Of a stretch of DNA of 33,642 bases, positions 15,545 through 23,515 are shown piece after piece. Each line of letters starts with the position of its first letter. Within the stretch, counting starts at the first letter, position 1. This DNA comes from Deltaproteobacteria bacterium (GTDB taxonomy: Bacteria; Desulfobacterota; Desulfobaccia; Desulfobaccales; 0-14-0-80-60-11). Location of the stretch: positions 1 to 33,642 of the forward strand of contig VGSQ01000024.1 in NCBI GenBank assembly GCA_016874975.1, written 5' to 3'. The notes below the pieces were generated by a model that was given only the letters and a program-made list of their open reading frames with translations, ran no database searches and was not told the origin of the DNA. Position numbers and translations under genes: made by a program.

Positions 15545-15574
15545 CTGGCAACCCACGCCGCAACGCGGTATAAT
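15545..15574 (+). promoter_or_regulatory. Promoter of the ABC ATPase gene, near-leaderless
   Basis: -35 CTGGCA (15545-15550), an 18-base spacer and a perfect -10 TATAAT (15569-15574). The ATG is at 15583, only 8 bases after the -10, leaving at most one or two untranslated bases. No ribosome site is visible. Confidence 0.55.
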
Positions 15575-15582
15575 GCAAAGTT

Positions 15583-16332
15583 ATGTCCGACGCTGTGGCC
15601 ATCCAGGTGGAGCACCTTTCCAAGACCTTTTATATTCCCCGGGAGCGCATCACCACCATGCGGGGGTATTTTGTCACCATGTTCCGCTCCCTCATGCACC
15701 CTATCACCTATGAAACCTTCCGGGCATTGGACGACGTGTCCTTTGAAGTGAAACAGGGGGAGTTTTTCGGCATCATCGGCAAGAACGGCTCGGGCAAGTC
15801 CACCCTGCTCAAACTGATCGCCGGCATTTACCATCCGGACCAGGGCCGCATCCGGGTGAACGGACGCATTTCCCCCTTCCTGGAGCTGGGCATCGGCTTC
15901 CAGCCGGAGTTGTCGGGCCGGGACAACGTGTATCTGAACGGCGCGGTGCTGGGCCTCTCCCAGCGCCAGGTGGACGAAAAATTCGGGGACATCGTGGCCT
16001 TCTCGGAATTGGAGCGGTTCATCGACCAGAAGATCAAAAATTACTCTTCGGGCATGCAGGTGCGCCTGGCCTTTTCCGTGGCCATCCATGCCGACCGGGA
16101 AATCCTGCTCCTGGACGAGGTGCTGGCCGTGGGCGACGCCGGTTTCCAGAAAAAATGCCTGCAGGAAGTGGAGCGTTACCGCCGGGAGCGGAAGTCGGTG
16201 ATTCTGGTGACCCACGACCTGGGTCTGGTGGACCGCTTCTGCGACCGCGCCCTGCTGTTGCGCCAGGGGCGGGTGGCCGCCATGGGCAAGCCCAGGATGG
16301 TTGTCTCCGAATACCAGGACCAAAACGGCTGA
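15583..16332 (+). CDS. Polysaccharide-export ABC transporter ATP-binding protein (Wzt-like, short)
   Basis: 249 residues. Walker A GKNGSGKS (66-73), the signature NYSSGMQVRLAF (153-164) and Walker B ILLLDEVLAVGD (174-185) place it in the O-antigen / teichoic-acid exporter ATPase group (Wzt, TagH, RfbB). The specific segment GRISPFLELGIGFQPELSGRDNVYLNG (94-120) is typical of that group. The C-terminal carbohydrate-binding domain of Wzt from O8/O9a systems is absent. No membrane partner (Wzm) lies in the window, so the ATPase is an orphan here. The neighbouring rhamnose and glycosyltransferase genes support a role in surface glycan export. Confidence 0.9.
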   Translation: MSDAVAIQVEHLSKTFYIPRERITTMRGYFVTMFRSLMHPITYETFRALDDVSFEVKQGEFFGIIGKNGSGKSTLLKLIAGIYHPDQGRIRVNGRISPFLELGIGFQPELSGRDNVYLNGAVLGLSQRQVDEKFGDIVAFSELERFIDQKIKNYSSGMQVRLAFSVAIHADREILLLDEVLAVGDAGFQKKCLQEVERYRRERKSVILVTHDLGLVDRFCDRALLLRQGRVAAMGKPRMVVSEYQDQNG

Positions 16333-16402
16333 AGGAAGACCTCGCTGAAGCGCGCTTCTGAGGGCCAACCCTCTTTCGGGGCGGGAGATAACGAAAAAGG
16401 CC

Positions 16403-18298
16403 ATGTCTTTCAAACTGCAGGACCGCCTCTGGAATTATTTTTTTCTGGCCCGATTAACCCTCAGGGAATTTCGTCGGGGAGGAGTGACGGCGGTAGGGGC
16501 CGCCCTCCGGCGTCATCTGAAAAAGCGTTTCCGCCTGTGGCCCCTGGGTTATTCTCCGGCCCAGGATTACACTCCGAACCTGGTGACCGTGGCCATTCTC
16601 ACCAAGGATCGCCTGGACCTGATTCAACCCTGCCTGGAGTCCATCTTCCGGCACTCCGGAGCCGCCTACGAGATGCAAATCCTGGTGGGCGACACCGGCA
16701 GCAAGGACCCGGCCGTCCTGGAATTCTATCGGCAGGCCCAGGCGAGCCATGCCAACCTGCAAGTCGTGCCCTTGGGCCGGTATCATTTTTCCAAGAATTA
16801 TAATTCTCTCATCACCAAGCACGCCCAGGGACAGTATGTAATTTTGCTGAACAACGACACCTTAGTTCGGGAAGGCTGGCTCGATTCTTTGGTGGCCCCC
16901 TTGGCGGACCGGCGTCTGGGGGTGGTCGGCGCCAAGCTCCTCTATCCGGACGGCCGCCTGCAACACGCCGGTATCGAATTTACCCGCGAGGGTCTGGGGA
17001 TTCATGTTTTCAAGGGTGAAGCCCCTAACCTGCCGGAGGTCGAAGTCCCCGCCCTGGTCCCCGCAGTCACCTTCGCCTGTGTGGCCATGCGCCACGACGT
17101 TTTCGACCGCTTCCAACTGGCCCCACATTTTCGGGAAGAGGCTCAAGATACCGACTTCTGCCTGCGTCTGGGTGAGGCAGGCTTTCAGGTGCTCTATAAC
17201 CCCAGGGCGGTGGTCGTCCACCGGGAGTGCTCCTCTAGGGACTGGCGGCGGGGCGAAGGGGACCGGCGGCGTCTCAAGAGGCTGTGGGGAGGCAGGATGC
17301 GGGCCCTGGCTGCGGCCCCACAGCGCCGTTATTATGATTCCCAGGCCTACCGGGACGCGCTGGTCATCCTGCGCGATGACGGCATCGGCGACTTGCTTGA
17401 CGGGGTGTCGGCCTTCACCCAGTTGCGACGCAAGTTTCCGGCAAGGAGGCTCATCCTCGCCACCTATGCCCGCAATATCGACATGATGGCAGGCTTCGGC
17501 ATCTTCGATGAGTTCATCCCCATCCCCGACGGTCAGAAACAGGCGCCCCTGCCCCTCCCCGGGGAAGCAAAAATCATCGATCTCATCAGCATGGAGATGC
17601 ACTTCACCCCGGCGTGGGGAACTCCTCTGGAGGACAATCAGACTCCCCGCCATCTCGTCTACGCCCGGCGACTGGGGGTGGCCCCGACTTTTGACCCTGT
17701 GCCCCTGCCCCGCTACCCTGAGGCCCGGCGACGGGTACGCGCCCTCCTGGCCGACCTGGGGGTGCCTGTTGAGCAGAACTTCGTGGTCCTTAACCTCATC
17801 GCCTCCAATCCCGCCCGGAGCTGGTGGGAACCCTATTATCCCCGGCTCATCGCCGCAGTGATAGACCTGGATTTCACCCCTCTGGTGGTGGGGGTGCACG
17901 CCAGCCCTTATTTCCGGGGCTCGCGCCTGGTCAACCTGACGGGGAAAACCCGGACGATCCCGGAATTCATCGAGGCGGTGCGGCTTGGCCGCTACGTCGT
18001 CAGCACCGACACCAGCGCCTACCATATCGCCGCCTTGGCCGGGATCCCCTTTTTGGCCATTTTCACCGGCGGCATCAGGCCCCAGGCCCGGCTGCCCTTT
18101 TACCGCCGCTGGGAAGCGGTGGAGCCGCCCCCGGACCTGGCCTGCCACCCCTGCTGGGACGAAGGCTGCAAGGACATCTCCGTGCGCTGGCGGCGAGATC
18201 CCTGCCGCCTGGCCGTGACGCCTGAGATGGTGGTGGAAAAATTTAGGAAACTGGTGGCCGACTACCCCCCCGAAGAGATGGGCGGGACGGAAATGTGA
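16403..18298 (+). CDS. Fused glycosyltransferase: GT2 domain plus GT9 (heptosyltransferase-like) domain
   Basis: 631 residues. Residues about 60-275 are a GT-A family 2 transferase: VTVAILTKDRLDLIQPCLESI (61-81), the metal-binding region LLNNDTLVREGWLDSL (148-163), and VVGAKLLYPDGRLQHAGIEF. The segment EEAQDTDFCLRLGEAGF carries the ED-type catalytic motif. Residues about 318-622 resemble GT9: ALVILRDDGIGDLLDGVSAF, FVVLNLIASNPARSWWE, VVSTDTSAYHIAALAGIPFLAIFTGG, and a cysteine-bearing CHPCWDEGCK segment. The protein probably adds two sugars in sequence, or links a heptose-like sugar, during surface glycan assembly. No TM segment is obvious. It lies 70 bases after the ABC ATPase gene and is likely in the same transcript. 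Confidence 0.88.
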   Translation: MSFKLQDRLWNYFFLARLTLREFRRGGVTAVGAALRRHLKKRFRLWPLGYSPAQDYTPNLVTVAILTKDRLDLIQPCLESIFRHSGAAYEMQILVGDTGSKDPAVLEFYRQAQASHANLQVVPLGRYHFSKNYNSLITKHAQGQYVILLNNDTLVREGWLDSLVAPLADRRLGVVGAKLLYPDGRLQHAGIEFTREGLGIHVFKGEAPNLPEVEVPALVPAVTFACVAMRHDVFDRFQLAPHFREEAQDTDFCLRLGEAGFQVLYNPRAVVVHRECSSRDWRRGEGDRRRLKRLWGGRMRALAAAPQRRYYDSQAYRDALVILRDDGIGDLLDGVSAFTQLRRKFPARRLILATYARNIDMMAGFGIFDEFIPIPDGQKQAPLPLPGEAKIIDLISMEMHFTPAWGTPLEDNQTPRHLVYARRLGVAPTFDPVPLPRYPEARRRVRALLADLGVPVEQNFVVLNLIASNPARSWWEPYYPRLIAAVIDLDFTPLVVGVHASPYFRGSRLVNLTGKTRTIPEFIEAVRLGRYVVSTDTSAYHIAALAGIPFLAIFTGGIRPQARLPFYRRWEAVEPPPDLACHPCWDEGCKDISVRWRRDPCRLAVTPEMVVEKFRKLVADYPPEEMGGTEM

Positions 18299-18583
18299 GG
18301 GCAGTTCCTCATGACCCATGGGCTCACCCGTAAACCATGAAAAGCTCCCCCTCACCCTGATCCCCTCCCACCGGGATGGAGAATGTTAAAGATCTTTTTA
18401 TATGAAAAAAGCCTTATAGCGGTCAGCTTTCAGGAAAAAGGATCGCAGGGCGGTCTCCGCCCGCCATTCCCTAGCCCCGGGGGCCAGCTGGAGCGATTAT
18501 CATGCTGAGTTGAGAGCGCAGCTCATGAGAGGTTACCTTGAAAATCGCTGTTCTGTAGGGGCGGGTTTGAAACCCGCCCCTAC
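18299..18583. repeat. Intergenic repeats between two glycosyltransferase genes
   Basis: About 18300-18370 resembles a unit of the 131-530 array (CTCATG...GGGCTCAC...CATGAAAAG, then CCCCCTCACCC). 18555-18583 is a perfect 13-bp-arm palindrome (arm GTAGGGGCGGGTT, loop TGA), related to the core of the 111-bp repeats. No gene is seen in 18299-18658. Confidence 0.8.
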
Positions 18584-18658
18584 GGCAGGGCTTTCATCCT
18601 CGTGGGTGGCCCCGTTGGGGTCATGAGTATTTCAAGACAAACAGGCGTTGATGTTCCC

Positions 18659-19819
18659 ATGCGGGTTCTGGCCATCACGAAGGACACCTTTATCCTGCGG
18701 CAGGTCCGCCTGGCTCAACCGCTCCTCAATCTGCGGCGGCAGGGCCTGGTCGCCGATTTCTGGGTCACCGATCCCACCCTTTTTGATGTGCCGCAAGACT
18801 TTGTCTTCAACGCCGTCTGGGTGCAGAAGGTGGACGACGCAGGACTGCTGGAGCATCTGGCGGAGCGCCTGGAGGGCCGCTTTCTCTACGACCTGGACGA
18901 CAACCTGTTGGCCCGGGCGGCGTACCGGGGCCAGGACCTGGTCAATCGGGAGGGGGTGAAGCTCGGGGTGCGCCTCTGCGGGGTGCTCGCCGTCACCTCG
19001 GCCCGGCTGGCGGCGCTGTTGGAGCGCTACGCCGGGGTGTCTCTGGAGGGGCGGGTCGCGGTCTGTCCCAACGGCGGGGAGTTTCAGGAGGGTCTCCGCG
19101 CTCCGGCCCCGCCCCGGGGCCTCCTCTTCACCTCCAGCGACGCCCTGGCCCTCACCTCCTCCGCCGCCCCGGTCCTCTCCGCGGTGGGCGCCTTCGCCCG
19201 GCGCCATCGCCTGCCCATCTACTGCTTCGGCTGGCGTCCGGAGGCCCTCCGGGCTCACTGGCCGGACCCGGTCTATCTGGGGCTGGTGCCTTACTGGCAC
19301 TACCAGGCCCTGCTGGCCTCCCTGCCTGCCTGCGTCGGCATCGCCCCCCTGGAAACCGCGGCCGACCCGGAAACCCTGGACTTCATCAACGGCAAATCCG
19401 ACGTCAAAATGGTGGAATTCGGCGGCCACGGCCATCCGGCGGTCTACAGCCAGGCGCCGCCCTATGCCGACACGGACCTGGCCGCCGGGATGCTGGCGCC
19501 GAACACCCGGGAGGCCTGGGAAGAGGCGCTGGAGGAAGTGCTCCGGGAGGGCTGGCGGCGGTCCGCCGAGGAGCAGGCCCGGGTGCGGCAGCAGCGCCAC
19601 ATGAACCGCATCGCCCGGGAGTGCTGGCACCCCGCCCTCGCCCGGGTGCGGCTGCCGCGGCCGATGCGGGGCGCCCGACTCAAGCCTGCCCGGGGGCTGC
19701 TGGGCCTGGCCGGGAGCGCCCTGCGCCACCTGGTTTACCAGCAGGATTACCGCGCCATGAAGCGCCTGCAGGCGCGCCTTCCCGACTGGGTGCGGAACCT
19801 GGCCCGGCGGTGGTATTGA
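18659..19819 (+). CDS. Glycosyltransferase-like protein
   Basis: About 386 residues from ATG 18659 (MRVLAITKD). Earlier in-frame starts exist at 18623 and 18602 but have no better ribosome site. The N-terminal half reads like a GT-B Rossmann domain: LAITKDTFILRQVRLAQPL, FLYDLDDNLLAR (the DxDD motif common in these transferases), and LGVRLCGVLAVTSARLAALL. The C-terminal half has LLFTSSDALALTSSAAPVLSAV, then VGIAPLETAADPETLDFINGKSDVKMVEFGGHG, the nucleotide-sugar-binding E-x7-E type region with a conserved K. The tail (about 320-386) is basic. It probably transfers a sugar in the same surface glycan pathway as its neighbours; donor and acceptor are unknown. Confidence 0.75.
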   Translation: MRVLAITKDTFILRQVRLAQPLLNLRRQGLVADFWVTDPTLFDVPQDFVFNAVWVQKVDDAGLLEHLAERLEGRFLYDLDDNLLARAAYRGQDLVNREGVKLGVRLCGVLAVTSARLAALLERYAGVSLEGRVAVCPNGGEFQEGLRAPAPPRGLLFTSSDALALTSSAAPVLSAVGAFARRHRLPIYCFGWRPEALRAHWPDPVYLGLVPYWHYQALLASLPACVGIAPLETAADPETLDFINGKSDVKMVEFGGHGHPAVYSQAPPYADTDLAAGMLAPNTREAWEEALEEVLREGWRRSAEEQARVRQQRHMNRIARECWHPALARVRLPRPMRGARLKPARGLLGLAGSALRHLVYQQDYRAMKRLQARLPDWVRNLARRWY

Positions 19820-20088
19820 GGAATTTCGGGTTCCAACCAGGTGCTTTTTCCGTCAGCCCTGCATGCAGGGGCCTCGGAAGCAATCGGCTCCGGGAAATGG
19901 ACCGCTTAAAACTCTCTCCTTTCCGCCTCCCCAGGAACGGGCCGGAGGAGCGGGAAGCCGTGGTGCTTCTTCCCCGCTTCGGCCCGGTGGGCTCCAAAAA
20001 ACTCCCCGCCCCCGGCCAAGATGTGGTATGAAGGGAAGCAGCGGGAGGGGTGCCCCCACTCCTCCCAACAACTATCCGTGGACCTTTT

Positions 20089-20529
20089 ATGATGGGAACC
20101 CTAAGTGCGGAGATGAGGAATAGGGCGCGGTGGGCAACGGTGGTGGCGGGTTTTGGTCTGCTCTGGCTGATCCTGTGGGGCTGTGTCCAGCCGGCCCCGC
20201 CGCGGCCTGTGGAACCGCTTTACAGCAGGGTCGTCACCACGTCCGGCATGGCCTTTGAGGTGGCGGAGCTCAAGCTCCCGGGCACCATCCAGGAACTGCA
20301 GGTGCGCGTGGGCGGCGCCAGGCAGTGGCTTCCCCTGGACATCATCTATCGCCTCCATTTTACCGGGCCGGCGGTGGAGGGGTTCCGGCCGGCCACCGTC
20401 TATCTGGCGCCGGGAGGGGCAATTCAGGGGGAGGTCTTTGCGGACACCCTGATTGAAGGGCGCACCGACCTGGGCTATTGGAACACCTCCCTCCTGAAGG
20501 TGGAGCGCCTGGACTTGAGGCGGCATTAG
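20089..20529 (+). CDS. Small predicted lipoprotein
   Basis: About 146 residues. A hydrophobic N-terminal stretch (WATVVAGFGLLWLILWGC) ends in a lipobox-like LWGC, followed by VQPAPPRPVEP, so it is probably anchored as a lipoprotein. The remaining 110 residues are mostly beta, with MAFEVAELKLPGTIQELQVRV, LDIIYRLHFTGPA and VYLAPGGAIQGEVFADTLIEG. No family is recognised. Starts at 20089, 20092 and 20113 are all possible, none with a strong ribosome site. The prepilin peptidase gene starts 50 bases after it. 19820-20088 shows no gene. Confidence 0.6.
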   Translation: MMGTLSAEMRNRARWATVVAGFGLLWLILWGCVQPAPPRPVEPLYSRVVTTSGMAFEVAELKLPGTIQELQVRVGGARQWLPLDIIYRLHFTGPAVEGFRPATVYLAPGGAIQGEVFADTLIEGRTDLGYWNTSLLKVERLDLRRH

Positions 20530-20579
20530 GTGCGGCGGCAGCGGCGCGCCCGGAGCCCGGCCCAGGCGACAGGTCCTCC

Positions 20580-21335
20580 ATGCCCACGCCCGCTTTCCTG
20601 ACCCTGGCGGCCCTGGTGGGGCTGGCGGTGGGGAGTTTCCTCAACGTGGTCATCACCCGGCTGCCCCGGGACGAGCCCTTTTGGAGCGGTCGCTCCCGCT
20701 GCCCCCACTGCGGCGTTACCCTGCGCTGGCGGGACAATGTGCCGCTCCTCAGCTTTGTCTGGCTGAAAGGGCGCTGCCGCGTCTGCGGGGAGTCCATCTC
20801 CTGGCGCTATCCTTTGGTGGAACTGGCCGGCGCCGCGCTGGGAGCGGCCCTGTGGGCCAGGTTTCCGGGCGACCCCCTCCTCCTTGCCTACGCTCCCTTC
20901 GCCGCCGCCCTGGTGGTGCTCACCGTTCTCGACCTGGAATATTACTGGCTCCCCGACGTCATCACCCTGCCGGGGATCGCCCTGGGACTAACTCTGTCTT
21001 TGGTGCTGCCGGGGATGGACGGCTGGGAGTCGTTTCTCGGGGCGCTGTTGGGGGCGGCGTTTTTTCAGGCAATCAGATGGCTTTACCAGAAAATCACCGC
21101 CCTCCGGGAGGGAACGGAGCGGGTGGGCATGGGCGGGGGGGATGTGAAGCTTTTGGCCTTCATCGGCGCCTTTTTGGGGGTCTGGGCGCTCCCCTGGGTG
21201 GTCTTCGTCAGCGCCGCGGCGGGGAGCCTGGCGGGTCTGGCCGCAGCCTGGCGCCGGGGCCAGGGCCGCCTCACCCCCATTCCCTACGGCCCCTTCCTGG
21301 CCGGCGCGGCGCTCTTTGAATTGTTCTGGAGTTGA
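20580..21335 (+). CDS. Type IV prepilin peptidase / N-methyltransferase (A24 family)
   Basis: 251 residues, normal for PilD/GspO. It cleaves the leader of type IV prepilins or pseudopilins at the inner membrane and methylates the new N-terminus. N-terminal GSFLNVVITRLPR is followed by the zinc-binding pairs CPHC (41-44) and CRVC (66-69). Catalytic aspartates are Asp118 (VLDLEYYWLPD) and Asp188 (GMGGGDVKLLAFIG). About seven or eight hydrophobic segments are visible. ATG 20580 is chosen because translation then begins just before the first membrane helix. No pilin, pseudopilin or secretion ATPase gene lies nearby, so it is an orphan that serves systems encoded elsewhere. Confidence 0.93.
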   Translation: MPTPAFLTLAALVGLAVGSFLNVVITRLPRDEPFWSGRSRCPHCGVTLRWRDNVPLLSFVWLKGRCRVCGESISWRYPLVELAGAALGAALWARFPGDPLLLAYAPFAAALVVLTVLDLEYYWLPDVITLPGIALGLTLSLVLPGMDGWESFLGALLGAAFFQAIRWLYQKITALREGTERVGMGGGDVKLLAFIGAFLGVWALPWVVFVSAAAGSLAGLAAAWRRGQGRLTPIPYGPFLAGAALFELFWS

Positions 21336-21712
21336 CGAGGCCGGCGGCGCACAGGCATCATCTTCCCAAAAGCATCGGCGCCCACCCCGAAGACGACAAT
21401 CCCGGCATGTCCTCCTCCGTTGCGCCTTTTGCCGAATGGGCCTGCCGGATTCCGTTGAGCAAGGTCAATCGATGCACGGCTGGGCGTCTGACCGGGAAAT
21501 CCTCCGGCCGGGCGTCGAAAAAGGCCTTTCAGGGGGCGGAGGTCGGAGACCGCTGTCCTCTCCCCCGAACCCCTTCCCTCCAATCCTGCAATGGGACCGG
21601 GGTTCGCCGAACGGGGAGAAATGGGCCGGTTCATCCCACTTCTCCAGGGAGGCTGGAGTTTTCCCACCACCTGCCGGCGCAACCTCCATAAACCCTGCAA
21701 GGAGGCAAGAAC
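21336..21712. other. Intergenic region without a recognised gene
   Basis: 377 bases between the prepilin peptidase and the next gene. Open frames here overlap each other without family signatures or good starts. No clear terminator is seen after the peptidase gene. AAGGAGG just before 21713 belongs to the following gene. Confidence 0.5.
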
Positions 21713-22537
21713 ATGGAAGCGACTGGGAAGTCCAAAACTCCTGCGCTGAGCAGCGGCAGGACCTGGTTGATCGGGATTTCGGCCGGACTGGCGCTGCTGG
21801 CGCTCATAGCGGAACTGCGTGCGACCACCCCTCCACAGACTCTTACCAACAGCGTCGGCATGAAGTTTGTGCTGATCCCGGCAGGGACCTTTCAGATGGG
21901 GAGCGAGAAGGGTGAATCAGGCCGACTGGATAACGAGGAGCAACACCAGGTGACCATCAGCCGGCCGTTTTACCTGCAAACCACCGAAGTGACCCAGGGA
22001 CAGTGGCAACAAGTGATGGGGCATAACCCGGCAAAATTCAATCAAAACGGAGACGATTCTCCGGTGGAGCGGGTTTCCTGGGATGACGCCCAGGCATTCC
22101 TCGCCAAGCTCAACCAGATGGAAAAAACCGGGCAGTACCGTCTGCCCACCGAAGCCGAATGGGAATATGCCTGCCGCGCCGGCGGCGCCGCGAGGTTTTC
22201 CTTCGGCAACGACGGAGCCAAACTGGGAGAATATGCCTGGTATGACCAAAACTCAGGAGGCCGGACGCATCCTGTGGGTCAACTGAAGCCCAATGCCTGG
22301 GGCCTCTACGATATGCATGGCAATGTCTGGGAGTGGTGCCAGGACTGGTATGGCGAGTATGCCGCCGGTCCCGTGACGGACCCCCGGGGGCCTTCCTCGG
22401 GAAGATTCCGGGTGTTGCGGGGGGGGTCCTGGTACCTTGCCTCTCAAGCCTTCTTCCGGTGCGCCCACCGCCATCGGGACAGACCCACGCTGCGGAGCGA
22501 CCTCGTCGGGTTCCGGGTGGCCAGGGATCCTTCTTAG
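21713..22537 (+). CDS. Formylglycine-generating-enzyme-like (SUMF1) membrane-anchored protein
   Basis: 274 residues with AAGGAGG upstream. An N-terminal membrane anchor (TWLIGISAGLALLALIAEL, about 18-36) precedes a full SUMF1 domain. Its marks are NSVGMKFVLIPAGTFQMGS, PFYLQTTEVTQGQWQQVMG, PVERVSWDDAQAFLAKLN, YRLPTEAEWEYACRAG, WGLYDMHGNVWEWCQDW, RVLRGGSWYLASQ and LVGFRVARD. Only one cysteine (FFRCAHRHRDRP) lies in the region where true formylglycine enzymes have the catalytic copper-binding pair. It is therefore more likely a non-oxidising C-type-lectin-fold member than a sulfatase activator. No sulfatase gene is nearby. The domain should face the periplasm. Confidence 0.85.
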   Translation: MEATGKSKTPALSSGRTWLIGISAGLALLALIAELRATTPPQTLTNSVGMKFVLIPAGTFQMGSEKGESGRLDNEEQHQVTISRPFYLQTTEVTQGQWQQVMGHNPAKFNQNGDDSPVERVSWDDAQAFLAKLNQMEKTGQYRLPTEAEWEYACRAGGAARFSFGNDGAKLGEYAWYDQNSGGRTHPVGQLKPNAWGLYDMHGNVWEWCQDWYGEYAAGPVTDPRGPSSGRFRVLRGGSWYLASQAFFRCAHRHRDRPTLRSDLVGFRVARDPS

Positions 22538-22801
22538 CTTTTATAAGAACAGCTTGCAGCTTGCAGGCAAAAAGATGCAGGGGACTCCCCCCGCCCACAC
22601 CCTCCGGCAAGGGAGGGCGGTGCGCACCATGCAAAACAGCCGGGCGAGATGGCCGCGCCTGAGCCTGCGGGTCTCTCCACCAAGATGAAAGGCAGCTTCC
22701 GGGGGGAGGGTGGAAACGGCGGCTCCCGCGGCGCAGTCATCCCGACTGCGGAACCATCCCCCCAGCCTCAATATCTCAAGACAGCAGGAGCCGAACGCCT
22801 T

Positions 22802-23242
22802 ATGAAAACGGAGAACACCGCCCTGTCGCCCGAGGTGGAGGCGCGCCTCAGGGCGCGGCTGGCGGCCAACCCTTTCGTCAACTTCATGGGCATCGAGGCG
22901 CCGGAGCCGGGCCGGGGCTATGCCCGCTTCGTGCTTACGGTGCGCCCGGACTTCCTCAACTCCCAGGGCTTTCTCCAGGGGGGCGTGGTGGCCTCCCTGG
23001 CGGATGAGGCGGTGGCCTATGCCCTTTTCAGCCTGACACCCCCGGAGCAGCGGATCAGCACCGTGGAGATGAAGATCAACTTCCAGGCTGCGGGGAGCGA
23101 GGGCGTGCTGGAGGCCCGGGCCCGCATCGCCAAGCGGGGCCGCACCATCTCCCTGGGGGAGGTGGAGGTGGTCCAGGGCGAGCGCCTCGTCGCCAAGGGC
23201 CTGTGCACCTATATCCACCTGAAGGCGCCGGCCGGGGGATGA
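22802..23242 (+). CDS. PaaI/YbgC-type hotdog thioesterase
   Basis: 146 residues, the usual size. The central helix motif reads NSQGFLQGGVVASLADEAVAYA, where many PaaI proteins have N-x-x-G-x-x-HGG; the histidine is glutamine here, a known variant. Strands follow in STVEMKINFQAAGSEGVLEARARIAKRGRTISLGEVEVV and LVAKGLCTYIHL. Predicted to hydrolyse an acyl- or aryl-CoA thioester in the cytoplasm; the substrate is unknown. ATG 22802 is chosen because it gives a typical N-terminus; earlier in-frame starts run through repeat-like sequence. Two broken copies of part of this gene lie just downstream. Confidence 0.87.
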   Translation: MKTENTALSPEVEARLRARLAANPFVNFMGIEAPEPGRGYARFVLTVRPDFLNSQGFLQGGVVASLADEAVAYALFSLTPPEQRISTVEMKINFQAAGSEGVLEARARIAKRGRTISLGEVEVVQGERLVAKGLCTYIHLKAPAGG

Positions 23243-23298
23243 TTGATGGGGAAGGGAGATGAAAAAAGCGTGCAGGCAGCTCATAGGGCGTGCCGTGC

Positions 23299-23490
23299 AC
23301 GCCGGCGGCGGCGGCCACGGGCCGCCCTATGCCTGACGCCCCCGGAGGAGCGGGTCAGCACCGTGGAGCCGGCGGCGGCCATGGGCCGCCCTATGACTGA
23401 CGCCCCAGGAGGAGCGGATCAGGAGCGTGGAGATGAAGATCAACTTCCCGGCCGCGGTGAGCGAGGGCGTGCTGGAGGCCCGGGCCCGCC
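23299..23490 (+). pseudogene. Two decayed partial copies of the upstream thioesterase gene with palindrome units
   Basis: Copy A (23332-23368) matches 23032-23068 of the thioesterase gene with two differences. Copy B (23397-23489) matches 23033-23125 over 93 bases without length change. Each copy is preceded by a GC-rich palindrome-like unit GCCGGCGGCGGCCAYGGGCC ending in GCCCTATG (about 23299-23331 and 23368-23396). Neither copy has a start or an open family-length frame. This looks like tandem duplication linked to the palindromic repeat, followed by decay. Confidence 0.8.
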
Positions 23491-23515
23491 AAAACTCTGA
23501 ACCTGCCTGCGGCCA

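Noticed and set aside
14677-16413. 578-residue minus-strand gene ending in RmlC
   Set aside because: Only the last 189 codons match RmlC; the upstream part is antisense to the ABC ATPase gene and intergenic repeats.
23243-23500. 85-residue open frame after the thioesterase
   Set aside because: It consists of the palindromic unit and decayed gene copies read in a non-matching frame.
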